Assembly (NCBI RefSeq): GCF_000236585.1
Contig: NC_017278.1
Coordinates: forward strand, 1,488,001 to 1,552,000
Direction: 5' to 3'
Length of the DNA: 64,000 nt
Source of the DNA: Thermus sp. CCB_US3_UF1
GTDB lineage: Bacteria; Deinococcota; Deinococci; Deinococcales; Thermaceae
Shown: piece after piece, positions 35,230-44,744 of the stretch
Position numbering within the stretch: position 1 is the stretch's first letter
Layout of the letters: every line of letters starts with the position of its first letter
The notes under the pieces: model-generated
Databases searched by the model: none
The model's input: the letters and a program-made list of their open reading frames with translations, nothing else
Told to the model about the DNA's origin: nothing
Program-made: the position numbers and the translations under genes

Positions 35230-38200
35230 ATGTTCAAGGAAGTCGGCGAGCCCAACTTTCCCCAGATGGAAGAGGAGATCCTGGCCTTCTGGAAGCGGGA
35301 GCGAATCTTTGAAAAGAGCGTGGAAAAGCGCAAGGGCCGCCCCCGCTACACCGTCTATGAAGGTCCCCCCACGGCCAACGGCATGCCCCACGTGGGGCAC
35401 GCCCAGGCCAGGAGCTACAAGGACCTCTTCCCCCGGTACAAGACCATGCGGGGCTACTACGTGCCCCGGCGGGCCGGGTGGGACACCCACGGGCTTCCCG
35501 TGGAGCTGGAGGTGGAAAAGAAGCTGGGGCTGAAGAGCAAGCGGGAGATCGAGGCCTACGGCATCGCGCGCTTCAACGAGGCTTGCCGCCAGTCGGTCTT
35601 CACCTACGAGAAGGAGTGGGAGGCCTTCACCGAGCGTCTGGCCTACTGGGTGGACCTCAAGGGGGCCTACGCCACCCTTCACCCCACCTACATCGAAAGC
35701 CTTTGGTGGAGCCTCAAGAAGCTTTTTGACCGGGGCCTCCTTTACCGCGACCACAAGGTGGTCCCCTATTGCCCGCGCTGCGGCACCCCCCTTTCCTCCC
35801 ACGAGCTTTCCTTGGGCTATAAGGAGATCCACGACCCCTCGGTCTACGTGCGCCTGCCCCTGAAGGACCCAGGGAAGCTGGGCCTGGAGCGGGCCAGCCT
35901 TCTCATCTGGACCACCACCCCCTGGACCCTGCCGGGGAACGTGGCCGCCGCGGTCCACCCCCGCTTCACCTACGCCGCCTTCCCGGTGGAGGGGGAGGCC
36001 CTGATCCTGGAGGAAAGCCTGGGGAAAAAGCTTCTGGGCGAGGCCACCCCCCTCAAGACCTTCTTGGGCCGGGAGCTGGAAGGCCTGGCCTACGAGCCCC
36101 CTTACCCCCAACCGGTGGAACGGGGCTACGTGGTGGTCCTGGCCGAGTATGTAAGCCGCGAGGACGGCACGGGCATCGTCCACCAGGCCCCGGCCTTCGG
36201 CGCCGAGGACCTGGAAACGGGCCGCCGCTACGGCCTGCCTCTCCTCAAAACTGTGGACGAGGAGGGAAAACTTCTGGTGGAGCCTTTTGGAGGCCTCTTC
36301 TTCCGCGAGGCCAACCGGGCCATTCTCAAGGACCTGCGGGCCCGGGGCCTCCTCTTCAAGGAGGAAAGCTACCTCCACAGCTACCCCCACTGCTGGCGGT
36401 GCTCCACCCCCCTGATGTACTACGCCACGGAGACGTGGTTCATCCGCAACACCCTCTTCAAGGAGGAACTCCTAAAGAAGAACGGGGAGATCCGCTGGGT
36501 GCCGCCCCACATCCGGGAGGGCCGGTACGGGGAGTGGCTCAGGAACCTGGTGGACTGGGCCCTAAGCCGCAACCGTTACTGGGGCACCCCCTTGCCCATC
36601 TGGGTCTGCGGGGCCTGCGGCAAGGAGGAGGCCATCGGCAGCTTCCAAGAACTCAGGGAGCGGGCCACGGCCCCCTTACCCGAGCCCTTTGACCCCCACC
36701 GCCCCCAGGTGGACGAGGTGGAGCTAAGGTGCGCCTGCGGGGGCACCATGCGCCGGGTGCCCTACGTGATTGACGTCTGGTACGACTCGGGGGCCATGCC
36801 CTTCGCCTCCTTGCACTACCCCTTTGAGAACCAGGAGGAGTTCCAAGAGGCTTTCCCCGCGGACTTCATCGCCGAGGGCATTGACCAAACCCGGGGTTGG
36901 TTCAACTCCTTGCACCAGCTTGGGGTGATGCTCTTCGGCTCCATCGCCTTCAAGAACGTCATCTGCCATGGCCTCATCCTGGACGAGAAGGGTCAGAAGA
37001 TGTCCAAGTCCAAGGGGAACGTGGTGGACCCCTGGGACATCCTGCGGGAGTTTGGGGCCGACGCCCTTCGGTGGTACATCTACATCTCCGCTCCCCCGGA
37101 GGCCGACCGCCGTTTCGGGCCTAACCTGGTGCGGGAAACGGTGCGGGACTACTTCCTGACCCTTTGGAACGTGTACAGCTTCTTTGTCACCTACGCCAAC
37201 CTGGACCAGCCCGACCTGAAAAACCCGCCCGCCCCCGAAGCGCGGCCCGAGCTGGACCGCTGGTTGCTAGCGCGGATGCAGGACCTGATCCAGAGGGTCA
37301 CCGAGGCCCTCGAGGCCTACGACCCCACCACCAGCAGCCGGGCCATCCGGGACTTTGTGGTGGAGGACCTCTCCCAGTGGTACGTGCGCCGGGGAAGGCG
37401 GCGCTACTGGAAGAACGAGGACCCCCTGGACCGCGAGGCCGCCTACGCCACCCTCTACGAGGCCCTGGTGCTCATCGCCAAGCTCTCCGCCCCCTTTACC
37501 CCCTACCTGGCCGAGGTGCTCTGGCAGAACCTGGTACGCCCGGTATACCCCGAGGCGGAGGAGAGCGTCCACCTGGCCGACTGGCCCGAGGTGGACCCCG
37601 CCCGGGTGGACCAGGAGCTGGTGGCCAAGATGCGGGCGGTGCTCAAGGTGGTGGACCTGGCCCGCTCCGCCCGGGCGCAAAGCGGGGTGAAGACCCGCAT
37701 TCCCCTGCCGCGGCTTTTGGTCACCGCCCCCACCTCCTTGGAGCGGGAGGGCTTACGGCACTTCGCCGCCGAGATTGCCGAGGAGCTCAACGTCAAGGAG
37801 GTGCGGGTTCTGGAACCAGGGGAGGCGGTCCTCTCCTACCGGGTCCTGCCCAACCTGCGCCTCCTGGGCAAGAAGTACGGCAAGCGGGTGCCGGGGATCC
37901 GCGAGGCCCTGCAGAAGGAGGCGGACAGGGTAGCCCGGCAGGTCCTAGCTGGGGAGAAGGTGCCCCTGGAAGTGGAAGGGGAAACCCTCCTCCTGGAGCC
38001 CGAGGAGGTCCTCTTGGAAGCCCAGGCCCCCGAGGGGTACCAGGCGGTGGAGAAGGAGGGGTACGTGGCGGCCCTGGAGGTCCGGGTCACGGAGGCGCTC
38101 CGCCTGGAAGGCCTGGCCCGGGACCTTCTGCGCCACCTGCAGCAGGCCCGGAAGGAGATGGGCCTTAGGGTTTCCGACCGCATCCGGGTGGGCTACCGGG

Positions 38201-38385
38201 CCGAGGGCGCCTACCGGGAGGCCCTGGAGCGGCACGGGGCCTGGATCGCGGGGGAGGCCCTGGCCGTGGCCCTCGAGGAAGGGCTTTTCCCCGGGTTCCA
38301 AAGCGGGCTGGAGGACGAGGAGGGTAAGGTGACCTTCGTTTTGGAAAAGGTTTCCAACCCCCTGGAGTCCGCCCCGAACGGGTAG
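35230..38385 (+). CDS. ileS: Isoleucyl-tRNA synthetase
   Basis: 1051 residues, class I. The HIGH-type motif is GMPHVGHAQ (near residue 55). The editing (CP1) domain contains [19 protein letters not shown] is exact at residues 590-594 (QKMSKSKGN). Zinc-type cysteine pairs appear in [22 protein letters not shown] and [27 protein letters not shown] resembles the eukaryote-like (IleS2) group. It charges tRNA-Ile. GGAGGG lies before the ATG, and the T-box leader upstream ties its expression to tRNA-Ile charging. Confidence 0.97.
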   Translation: MFKEVGEPNFPQMEEEILAFWKRERIFEKSVEKRKGRPRYTVYEGPPTANGMPHVGHAQARSYKDLFPRYKTMRGYYVPRRAGWDTHGLPVELEVEKKLGLKSKREIEAYGIARFNEACRQSVFTYEKEWEAFTERLAYWVDLKGAYATLHPTYIESLWWSLKKLFDRGLLYRDHKVVPYCPRCGTPLSSHELSLGYKEIHDPSVYVRLPLKDPGKLGLERASLLIWTTTPWTLPGNVAAAVHPRFTYAAFPVEGEALILEESLGKKLLGEATPLKTFLGRELEGLAYEPPYPQPVERGYVVVLAEYVSREDGTGIVHQAPAFGAEDLETGRRYGLPLLKTVDEEGKLLVEPFGGLFFREANRAILKDLRARGLLFKEESYLHSYPHCWRCSTPLMYYATETWFIRNTLFKEELLKKNGEIRWVPPHIREGRYGEWLRNLVDWALSRNRYWGTPLPIWVCGACGKEEAIGSFQELRERATAPLPEPFDPHRPQVDEVELRCACGGTMRRVPYVIDVWYDSGAMPFASLHYPFENQEEFQEAFPADFIAEGIDQTRGWFNSLHQLGVMLFGSIAFKNVICHGLILDEKGQKMSKSKGNVVDPWDILREFGADALRWYIYISAPPEADRRFGPNLVRETVRDYFLTLWNVYSFFVTYANLDQPDLKNPPAPEARPELDRWLLARMQDLIQRVTEALEAYDPTTSSRAIRDFVVEDLSQWYVRRGRRRYWKNEDPLDREAAYATLYEALVLIAKLSAPFTPYLAEVLWQNLVRPVYPEAEESVHLADWPEVDPARVDQELVAKMRAVLKVVDLARSARAQSGVKTRIPLPRLLVTAPTSLEREGLRHFAAEIAEELNVKEVRVLEPGEAVLSYRVLPNLRLLGKKYGKRVPGIREALQKEADRVARQVLAGEKVPLEVEGETLLLEPEEVLLEAQAPEGYQAVEKEGYVAALEVRVTEALRLEGLARDLLRHLQQARKEMGLRVSDRIRVGYRAEGAYREALERHGAWIAGEALAVALEEGLFPGFQSGLEDEEGKVTFVLEKVSNPLESAPNG

Positions 38386-38454
38386 CTTCCGCCTTCCCCA
38401 GGACCTCCTGACCTGCCTGCGCCACGCCTTTGGGTGCGGCCGCTTCCTTCCCCA

Positions 38455-38488
38455 AGGCCCGGGCCTAAAGGTCCGGGCCTGGTATAGT
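38455..38488 (+). promoter_or_regulatory. Hairpin and -10 element TATAGT of pepQ
   Basis: TATAGT (38483-38488) ends 7 nt before the ATG, suggesting a leaderless mRNA. An 8-bp inverted repeat (38455-38462 with 38473-38480) just upstream may end ileS transcription, though it lacks a T run. The rest of the 110-nt gap holds nothing else I can identify. Confidence 0.45.
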
Positions 38489-38495
38489 AAGCCCC

Positions 38496-39533
38496 ATGCA
38501 GGACCTAAGGACCCTCCTCCAGGAGCTCGGCCTGGAGGCCCTCTACCTGACCCGTCCCGAGAACGTGCGCTACCTCTCCGACTTCCCCCACCCCGAGGAC
38601 GCCCAGGTGCTCCTCACGGAGGAAGGGGCCTTCCTCCTCACCGACCCCCGCTACCCCGAGGCCGAACGGGAAAGCCGCCTCCCCGCCAAGGTGCTGCGGC
38701 GGGAGGAAAAGGAGGCCCTTCTTAGGGGGCTCAAAGGCCGGGTGGGGTTTGAGGCGGAACACCTCCCCTACGCCGCCTTGGAACGCCTAAAGGAACTCGC
38801 CCCCGTGGAATGGGTGCCCACCAAGGGGGTGGTGGAGCGGCTAAGGCTCAAGAAGACCCCAGAGGAGGTGGCGAGGATCCGCCAAGCCCAGGCCCTGGCC
38901 GAGGAGGCCCTGGCCTATGCCCTCTCCCTGCTGAAGCCCGGGGTGGAAGAACGGGAGGTGGCCCTCGAGGTGGAGTTCTTCCTGCGCAAGCGGGGGGCGG
39001 AAGGGGTGGCCTTCCCCCCCATCGTGGCCTCGGGGCCCCGGGGGGCCCTGCCCCACGCGGGGGCTTCCGCCAAGCGCCTGCAGGCGGGCGAACTGGTCAC
39101 CCTGGACCTGGGGGCCAAGGTGGCGGGCTACCACTCCGACATGACCCGCACCGTGGCCCTGGGCCGGGTGGATGGGGAGCTCCGCCGGGCCTTTGACGCG
39201 GTTTTGGCTGCCCTGGAACGGAGCCTGGAAGCCCTAGGCCCCGGGGCCAACGCCAAGGCCCTGGACGCCCTGGCCCGGGAGGAGCTGGCCCGCTGGGGCT
39301 TTGAGCGCTACTTCGTCCACTCCTTGGGGCACGGGGTGGGCCTGGCGGTCCATGAGGGGCCTTCCCTCTCCCCCTACGCCGAGGAAACCCTGGAGCCCGG
39401 CATGGTGGTCACGGTGGAGCCCGGGGTCTACCTGCCCGGGGTGGGAGGGGTGCGCCTCGAGGAGCTGGTCCTCATCACCCCCACGGGCATGGAGCTCCTC
39501 TCCCGCTTCCCCCGGGGCTGGCAGGAGGTGTAG
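38496..39533 (+). CDS. pepQ: Xaa-Pro peptidase (M24 family)
   Basis: 345 residues. The N-terminal creatinase-like domain ([21 protein letters not shown]) is followed by the pita-bread M24 domain. The five metal ligands appear in order: [19 protein letters not shown] (two Asp), [15 protein letters not shown] (His), [11 protein letters not shown] (Glu) and [10 protein letters not shown] (Glu). It trims proline-containing dipeptides or N-termini in the cytoplasm. It is followed directly by the RlpA-like gene. Confidence 0.93.
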   Translation: MQDLRTLLQELGLEALYLTRPENVRYLSDFPHPEDAQVLLTEEGAFLLTDPRYPEAERESRLPAKVLRREEKEALLRGLKGRVGFEAEHLPYAALERLKELAPVEWVPTKGVVERLRLKKTPEEVARIRQAQALAEEALAYALSLLKPGVEEREVALEVEFFLRKRGAEGVAFPPIVASGPRGALPHAGASAKRLQAGELVTLDLGAKVAGYHSDMTRTVALGRVDGELRRAFDAVLAALERSLEALGPGANAKALDALAREELARWGFERYFVHSLGHGVGLAVHEGPSLSPYAEETLEPGMVVTVEPGVYLPGVGGVRLEELVLITPTGMELLSRFPRGWQEV

Positions 39534-39534
39534 G

Positions 39535-40035
39535 GTGCGCGCCCTCCTCCCCTTCCTCCTCTCCGCCGCCCTGGCCCAGACCCACACCGTGCAAAAAGGG
39601 GATACCCTCTTCGCCATCGCCCGGGCCCACGGCCTAAGCGTGGCCGAGCTCAAACGCCTCAACGGCCTCACCTCCGACCGCATCTACCCCGGCCAGGTCC
39701 TCCAACTTGGGCCCAAGGCGGCCCAGGAGGCCACCCCCACCTCCCGCCGCGTCCAGGTGGGCCTGGCCGTCTGGTACGGCCCCGGCTTCCACGGCCGGCG
39801 CACGGCCAGCGGGGAGCGCTACGATATGCACGCCCTCACCGCCGCCCACCCCAGCCTCCCCTTCGGCACCCGGGTGCGGGTGACCAACCTGAAAAACGGC
39901 CGGAGCGTGGTGGTCCGCATCAACGACCGGGGACCCTTCGGCGGGCGGTACATCATTGACCTCTCCTACGCCGCCGCCAAGGCCATCGGCGCCCTTTCCG
40001 CCACCCGGGTGCGGGTGGAGGTCCTGGAGGACTAG
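39535..40035 (+). CDS. LysM-RlpA (septal ring / lytic transglycosylase-like) secreted protein
   Basis: 166 residues. Signal peptide (residues 1-16, ending ALAQ), one LysM repeat ([17 protein letters not shown]), then an RlpA double-psi beta barrel: [41 protein letters not shown] and [24 protein letters not shown]. The catalytic Asp position (INDRGP) is present. RlpA acts on glycan strands at the division septum. The GTG start has AGGAGG (39524-39529) upstream and lies 1 nt after the pepQ stop. Confidence 0.9.
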   Translation: MRALLPFLLSAALAQTHTVQKGDTLFAIARAHGLSVAELKRLNGLTSDRIYPGQVLQLGPKAAQEATPTSRRVQVGLAVWYGPGFHGRRTASGERYDMHALTAAHPSLPFGTRVRVTNLKNGRSVVVRINDRGPFGGRYIIDLSYAAAKAIGALSATRVRVEVLED

Positions 40036-40036
40036 G

Positions 40037-40843
40037 GTGCGCTACGGCTTCCACCTCTCCATCGCCGGGAAAAAGGGGGTAGCGGGGGTGGTGGAGGAGG
40101 CCCTGGCCCTGGGGCTTACCGCCTTCCAGATCTTCGCCAAAAGCCCCCGGAGCTGGAGGACGCGCCACCTCTCCCCCGCAGAGGTAGAGGCTTTCCGCGC
40201 CCTCCGGGACATGGCCGGGGAGCTCCCTGGGGTCATCCACGCCTCCTACCTGGTGAACCTGGGGGCGGAAGGGGAGCTTTGGGAAAAGAGCGTGATGAGC
40301 CTGGCCGACGATCTGGAAAAGGCCCGGCTCCTGGGCCTGGAGTACGTGGTGGTCCATCCCGGCTCCGGGGCCCCCGAGCGGGTGAAGGAGGGCCTCTCCA
40401 AGGCCCTGCGCCTCTCCGGGGTGCGGGAGCGGCCCACCCTTTTGGTGGAGAACACCGCTGGGGGTGGGGAAAAGGTAGGGGCACGGTTTGAGGAGCTGGC
40501 CTGGCTCCTCCAGGATACCCCCCTGGGGGTCTGCCTGGACACCTGCCACGCCTACGCCGCCGGCTACGATGTGGCCGGGGACCCCCAAGGGGTGTTGGCG
40601 GAGCTGGACCGGGTGGTGGGCCTGGAACGGGTGCCCGTGATCCACCTGAACGACTCGGTGGGCGGCCTGGGAAGCCGCGTGGACCACCACGCCCACCTGC
40701 GCCAAGGGCGGATCGGGGAAGGGCTAAAGGCCATCCTCCTGGACCCCCGCCTCAGGGAAAAGGTCTTCATCCTGGAAACCCCGAGAAGCCCGGAAGAGGA
40801 TGCCTGGAACCTGGGGGTGCTCCGGGAATGGCTGGCCCCCTAG
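40037..40843 (+). CDS. nfo: Endonuclease IV (AP endonuclease)
   Basis: 268 residues. It cleaves abasic sites in base-excision repair and would act after the uracil-DNA glycosylase encoded at 13077. The three-metal TIM barrel signatures are visible: YGFHLSIAGK, VVHPGSG, LLVENTAGGG, GVCLDTCHAYAAGYD, VIHLNDS and VDHHAHLRQGRIG. GTG start 1 nt after the previous stop. Convergent with the M50 genes, 3 nt between stops. Confidence 0.95.
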   Translation: MRYGFHLSIAGKKGVAGVVEEALALGLTAFQIFAKSPRSWRTRHLSPAEVEAFRALRDMAGELPGVIHASYLVNLGAEGELWEKSVMSLADDLEKARLLGLEYVVVHPGSGAPERVKEGLSKALRLSGVRERPTLLVENTAGGGEKVGARFEELAWLLQDTPLGVCLDTCHAYAAGYDVAGDPQGVLAELDRVVGLERVPVIHLNDSVGGLGSRVDHHAHLRQGRIGEGLKAILLDPRLREKVFILETPRSPEEDAWNLGVLREWLAP

Positions 40844-40846
40844 GGG

Positions 40847-41506
40847 CTACCCGAAGAAGAAGCCAAAAAAGACCCGGCGGGCAAAGCCCAACACCTCCTG
40901 GACGGGCCCCCGAAGCACGGTGAGGAGGAGGAGAAAGGAAAGCCAACTGTACCCCTCCAGCCGCCACAGCCAAGGATGCCAGCGGAGGGGCAGAAGGCTT
41001 TGCAGGATCTTGGCCCCGTCCAAAGGGGGGATGGGCAAGAGGTTGAAGACCGCGAGGACCAGGTTCACCGAGCTGGCGTAGAAGGCGGCCAGGGCCAGAA
41101 GGCCGAGGGGGGTCTTCCCCTCTCCCCCGAAGGTCAAGGCCACCCCCAAGGGGTCCAGGGCCAAGAGGCCCCTGACCAGCAGGGCCAGGAGCACGGCCAA
41201 GGCCAGGTTGAGGAGAATGCCGGCCACGGAAACCGCAAAAAGCCCCAGGCGGTAGGCGCGGAAGGCCGAGGGGTTGACGGGCACAGGCTTGGCCCAGCCG
41301 AAGCCCACCAGGAGGAGAAGGAGGGTACCCAAGGGGTCCAGGTGCCTCAAGGGGTTTAGGGTGAGGCGGCCCTGGGCCTTGGCGGTCCCATCGCCAAAGC
41401 GAAAGGCAGCGTAGGCATGGCCCCACTCGTGGAGGGCCAGGCTGAAGGCCAAGGCGGTGAAGGCCAGGAGGAAGGCCCCGGGGTCTTGCTGCAGGAGGGC
41501 GATCAT
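40847..41506 (-). CDS. Site-2-protease-like M50 membrane metalloprotease, active-site intact
   Basis: 219 residues, about five or six transmembrane helices. The zinc motif [10 protein letters not shown] gives H26, E27 and H30. The third ligand lies in [14 protein letters not shown]. This is the compact group without a PDZ domain (YwhC/SpoIVFB-like). Its ATG overlaps the stop of the upstream paralogue by 4 bp. Substrate unknown. Confidence 0.9.
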   Translation of the reverse strand: MIALLQQDPGAFLLAFTALAFSLALHEWGHAYAAFRFGDGTAKAQGRLTLNPLRHLDPLGTLLLLLVGFGWAKPVPVNPSAFRAYRLGLFAVSVAGILLNLALAVLLALLVRGLLALDPLGVALTFGGEGKTPLGLLALAAFYASSVNLVLAVFNLLPIPPLDGAKILQSLLPLRWHPWLWRLEGYSWLSFLLLLTVLRGPVQEVLGFARRVFFGFFFG

Positions 41507-42108
41507 AGGCCCATGGCCCGGTAGAGGAGGCCGAGAAGGCTAGCAAGGCCCTGCACCACCGCCCCGGTGACCCCGGTGTAGGAGAGGACCAGGAAGATGA
41601 GGAGAAAGCCGATGGGGCCATAGGCGGAAAGCTGGTCCAGGAAGCGCCGGGCCTCGTAGCCGCCCACGGCGTAAAGGGCCTTAGCCCCATCCAAGGGTGG
41701 CACGGGGAAGAGGTAGATGGCGGCATGGAGGAGCATGAGGCGCTGGGCTACCCCAAGGCCCTCCCCGAAGGGGTAGGGGAGGAAGCGGGCCAGAAGGCCA
41801 TAAAAAAAAGCGGCCAGGAAAAAACCCAGGGGCCCCATCAGGGCCACGAAGGCCCCCTTGCGCCCAGGGAGGTGGGTGGGCACGGGCCGGGGCCAGCCAA
41901 AGCCCAGAAGGACCAGGAAGACCAGGCCCAAGGGCTCCAGGTGGACCCGCAGGTCCGCGGAGAGAAAGCCGTAGCGCCTGGGGGCGGTTTCCCCGTAGCG
42001 GTCGGCCAGGTAGGCCTGGAAGAGGTTGTGCAGCACGAGGCCCAGAAGGGCCAGGGCCAGGGCCACCAGGAAGACCGGAGGGTCAGCGAGGAGGGGAAAG
42101 AGTCCCAT
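41503..42108 (-). CDS. Degenerate site-2-protease paralogue (predicted pseudoprotease)
   Basis: 201 residues with the same helix pattern as the next gene. At the HExxH position it reads GLVLHNLFQAY: H27 is kept, the catalytic Glu is N28, and the second His is Q31. The C-terminal VPPLDGAKALY is retained. It should not cleave peptides and may regulate or partner its active neighbour, with which it overlaps by 4 bp. Its 5' end overlaps the DHH-nucleotidyltransferase gene by 26 bp. Confidence 0.8.
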   Translation of the reverse strand: MGLFPLLADPPVFLVALALALLGLVLHNLFQAYLADRYGETAPRRYGFLSADLRVHLEPLGLVFLVLLGFGWPRPVPTHLPGRKGAFVALMGPLGFFLAAFFYGLLARFLPYPFGEGLGVAQRLMLLHAAIYLFPVPPLDGAKALYAVGGYEARRFLDQLSAYGPIGFLLIFLVLSYTGVTGAVVQGLASLLGLLYRAMGL

Positions 42109-44563
42109 CGCCCACCAGTTTACGGGCTAAGGCCAGCTCCTCCTCAAAGGTCTTGACCTCGCCCCGGGCCCGGGCCTCCGCCACCCGGCGCAGGACCTCC
42201 CCCACCTGGGGCCCAGGCCTCATCCCCAGGCTGAGGAGGTCCCGTCCCATAAGGACCCGGCGTTTTTCCCTCAGCCAGGCTTCCTTTTCGGGGAAGAGGG
42301 CCAGGAAAGCCCCCCGGAGGGGCTCCCTCCCCAGGGCCTCCCGCTCCACCTCCTCCCCCCGGGCCGCCCGCAGGAGAAGGCCCAGGGCCTCCTGCAGGCG
42401 CTTGGGTATCCCCAGGGCCTGGGCCCGCTCCAGGGGAGCCTCCTGGAAATAGAGGAGGAGGAGGAGGCGGGCCTCGAGGAGAAGCCTTTCCGCCTGGGGT
42501 TCCTCCGGGGAGGGCCTAAGCCGCCCGAAGGGCTCGGCGGGAGGCAGGCGCAGGCCGTAAAGGGCCTGGAGGGCGGAAAGCTCCTGCAAAAGGCTAAGGG
42601 CCTGGTGGAAGGTGTCCTCCTCGAGGGTGAGGAGGAGTTCGTCCCGGAGGCGGCTTTGGCTTGCCGTCTTAAGGACCTCGGGAAGGAGGGCGGGCGGCAG
42701 GGCCTTGAGGGCCTCCTCGGCGAAGCGGAAGGCGAGCCGGGCGGCCAGACGCGCCCCCCGCACGATGCGGCTAGGGTCCTCCACGAAGGAAAGGGGGTGG
42801 AGGGGGCGGAGGAGGCGGGCCTCCAGGTCCCTAAGCCCCCCGTAGGGGTCCAAAAGCTCCCAGGCGGCCAGGGAGAGGGCCATGGCGTTCACGGTATAGT
42901 CCCGCCGCTCCAAGTCCTTGGCGATGGGGGCGGGGCGCACCTGGGGCAGGGCCCCGGGATAGGGGTAGACCTCCTCCCGGCTCTCCGCCAGGTCCACCAC
43001 CAGGCCGAAGGAAAGCCGCACCCGCCCCGTGCCAAAGCCGTAGTGGAGGCCATAGCTCCCCCCGAAGCGCTCCGCCAAAAACCGGGCCACCTCCCCCACC
43101 CGCACCCCCGGCTCCAGCACCAAGTCCACGTCCGGCCCCGAGCGCCCTAGAAGGGCATCCCGCACCGCCCCCCCCACCAGGTACACCCCTTGGGGGAAGG
43201 CCTCCTTCAAGGCCAGGAGGACCCGCCTGGCCCCTTCGGGCAGGGCCTCGAGGATCCTCTCCCCCACGGGCTTCTCCCCCAAGGGGGCCTTGCGGTACAG
43301 GTCGGTGCGGGTGAAGATGCCAAGGAGCCGGTACCCTTCCCCCAGGGGCTCCCCCACCAGCACCCGGCCTCCCCCTTCCTTCAGGTAGGGTTCCATGCGG
43401 GAAAGGGGGGTTTCCGGGGGCAGGACCACCGCCCGGGCCAGGAAGCCCTCCACGGGGTGGTGGGCCAAGCCCAGCCGTTCCGCCTTCTTCAGGTCCCGCC
43501 GCCGGGCCAGGCCCAGAAGCCGCACCCCGCCCCCTTCCAAGGGCAGGGCCACGGGCATGGCCCCATACCCCCGTTCCTCCAAAAGCCTCAGGGCCTCCCC
43601 CACCGTGGTAGGGGCCAGGGTTTCCACGGGGGCGGTCATGACCTCTCGCAGGGTGGGTTCCGGGTCCAGGTAGCGGGGGAGGCTTTCCAAGAGGTGGCGC
43701 ACCGCATGCCGCACCCCCCGCACCCGGGCGAAGGCCGCCCGCGGATGCCCCCCTCCCCCCACCTGGGAAAGCCACCGCCCCACGTCCAGCCGCGCCTTGC
43801 TCCGGGCTATGAGGAGCACCTCCCGCCCCAGGCGGAGCACCAGGAGGACCCCATCCGCCTCGTGGAGGTCCAGAAGGGTATGGGCCAGGGGGGCCAGGGC
43901 GGGCACGTACCCTTCCTCCTTGGCCCGGGCCAGGAGGAGGCGGAAGCCTTCCCGTTCCACCACCTGGGCGGTGCGCAAAAGGGCCCGCAGGACCGCCCGG
44001 GCCTCCTCCCCCAGGTGGGGCCGGACCCATTCCCGCACCCGGGGGATCTCGGCCCCCATCCGGGCCAGCTCCCAGGCCGCCTCCAGGTCCAGGGGGGTGG
44101 TGGAGGGGAAGCTAAACCCCCCGGTGTCCTCCCACAGGCCGGCGTAGGCCAAAGTGGCCTCCAGGGGGGTGAGGCCCAGCCCCCGCTCCCGCAACAGGGG
44201 GACGAGGAGGCTGACCGCAGCCCCCACCGGGGCCACCCTTCCCCCCACGGCGGGCACATCCCCGGGGGCAGGGGGGTGGTGGTCAAAGACCTGGCAGGGA
44301 ACCCGGCCCACCAGGGCGCGGAAGGGGCCGATGCGCTCCGGGCGGGCATTATCCACCAGGATGAGCTCGGAAACCCGGTCCAGGGGCACCTCCGACGCGG
44401 GCACCAGGTCCAGGCGGTCCTCCAGGAGGGGCGCCAGGTCCTTCAGGGGGCCCTCGAGGCCCCCCACCAGGGCCAACAGGCTCCCGGGGAAAAGCTTCCC
44501 CGCCAGCACCATGGAACCCAGGGCGTCAAAGTCCAGGTTTTCGTGGGCCACCACCACCCGCAC
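42083..44563 (-). CDS. DHH-CBS-tRNA nucleotidyltransferase fusion
   Basis: 826 residues. N-terminal DHH phosphoesterase (VAHENLDFDALGS, LVDNARPE, FDHHPPAP and a DHHA1-like GGGGHPRAAFARV). Two CBS domains (about 310-430). Then a class II polymerase-beta nucleotidyltransferase: YLVGGAVRDALLG, GPDVDLVL, ERRDYTVNAMAL and a helical RNA-binding tail. This architecture is known for CCA- or partial CC/A-adding enzymes in deep-branching bacteria. Which nucleotides it adds cannot be told. A GTG start lies 6 nt after TAAGCT (44575-44570). Confidence 0.9.
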   Translation of the reverse strand: MRVVVAHENLDFDALGSMVLAGKLFPGSLLALVGGLEGPLKDLAPLLEDRLDLVPASEVPLDRVSELILVDNARPERIGPFRALVGRVPCQVFDHHPPAPGDVPAVGGRVAPVGAAVSLLVPLLRERGLGLTPLEATLAYAGLWEDTGGFSFPSTTPLDLEAAWELARMGAEIPRVREWVRPHLGEEARAVLRALLRTAQVVEREGFRLLLARAKEEGYVPALAPLAHTLLDLHEADGVLLVLRLGREVLLIARSKARLDVGRWLSQVGGGGHPRAAFARVRGVRHAVRHLLESLPRYLDPEPTLREVMTAPVETLAPTTVGEALRLLEERGYGAMPVALPLEGGGVRLLGLARRRDLKKAERLGLAHHPVEGFLARAVVLPPETPLSRMEPYLKEGGGRVLVGEPLGEGYRLLGIFTRTDLYRKAPLGEKPVGERILEALPEGARRVLLALKEAFPQGVYLVGGAVRDALLGRSGPDVDLVLEPGVRVGEVARFLAERFGGSYGLHYGFGTGRVRLSFGLVVDLAESREEVYPYPGALPQVRPAPIAKDLERRDYTVNAMALSLAAWELLDPYGGLRDLEARLLRPLHPLSFVEDPSRIVRGARLAARLAFRFAEEALKALPPALLPEVLKTASQSRLRDELLLTLEEDTFHQALSLLQELSALQALYGLRLPPAEPFGRLRPSPEEPQAERLLLEARLLLLLYFQEAPLERAQALGIPKRLQEALGLLLRAARGEEVEREALGREPLRGAFLALFPEKEAWLREKRRVLMGRDLLSLGMRPGPQVGEVLRRVAEARARGEVKTFEEELALARKLVGDGTLSPPR

Positions 44564-44569
44564 ACCCCC

Positions 44570-44605
44570 AGCTTACTTGACGCCCCCAAAGGGCCTTGCT
44601 ACACT
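44570..44605. promoter_or_regulatory. Promoters of tRNA-Ser (+) and the DHH fusion gene (-)
   Basis: tRNA-Ser: TTGACG (44577-44582), 17-nt spacer, TACACT (44600-44605), with the mature 5' end 15 nt downstream. DHH gene: TAAGCT (44575-44570), 6 nt before GTG 44563. Confidence 0.65.
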
Positions 44606-44619
44606 CATCTTTGGCGCTT

Positions 44620-44716
<97 letters not shown>

Positions 44717-44718
44717 CG

Positions 44719-44744
44719 CCCCGGCCTCAGGGCCGGGGGTTTTT
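44719..44744 (+). terminator. Intrinsic terminator of tRNA-Ser
   Basis: An 8-bp stem CCCCGGCC/GGCCGGGG (44719-44726 with 44731-44738) with TCAG loop, followed by a G and TTTTT. The convergent oxidoreductase gene has its stop codon in the loop. Confidence 0.88.

Noticed and set aside
38401-38482. Possible small RNA or gene between ileS and pepQ
   Set aside because: The gap has a short GC inverted repeat and a promoter but no open frame with a ribosome site and no T run.
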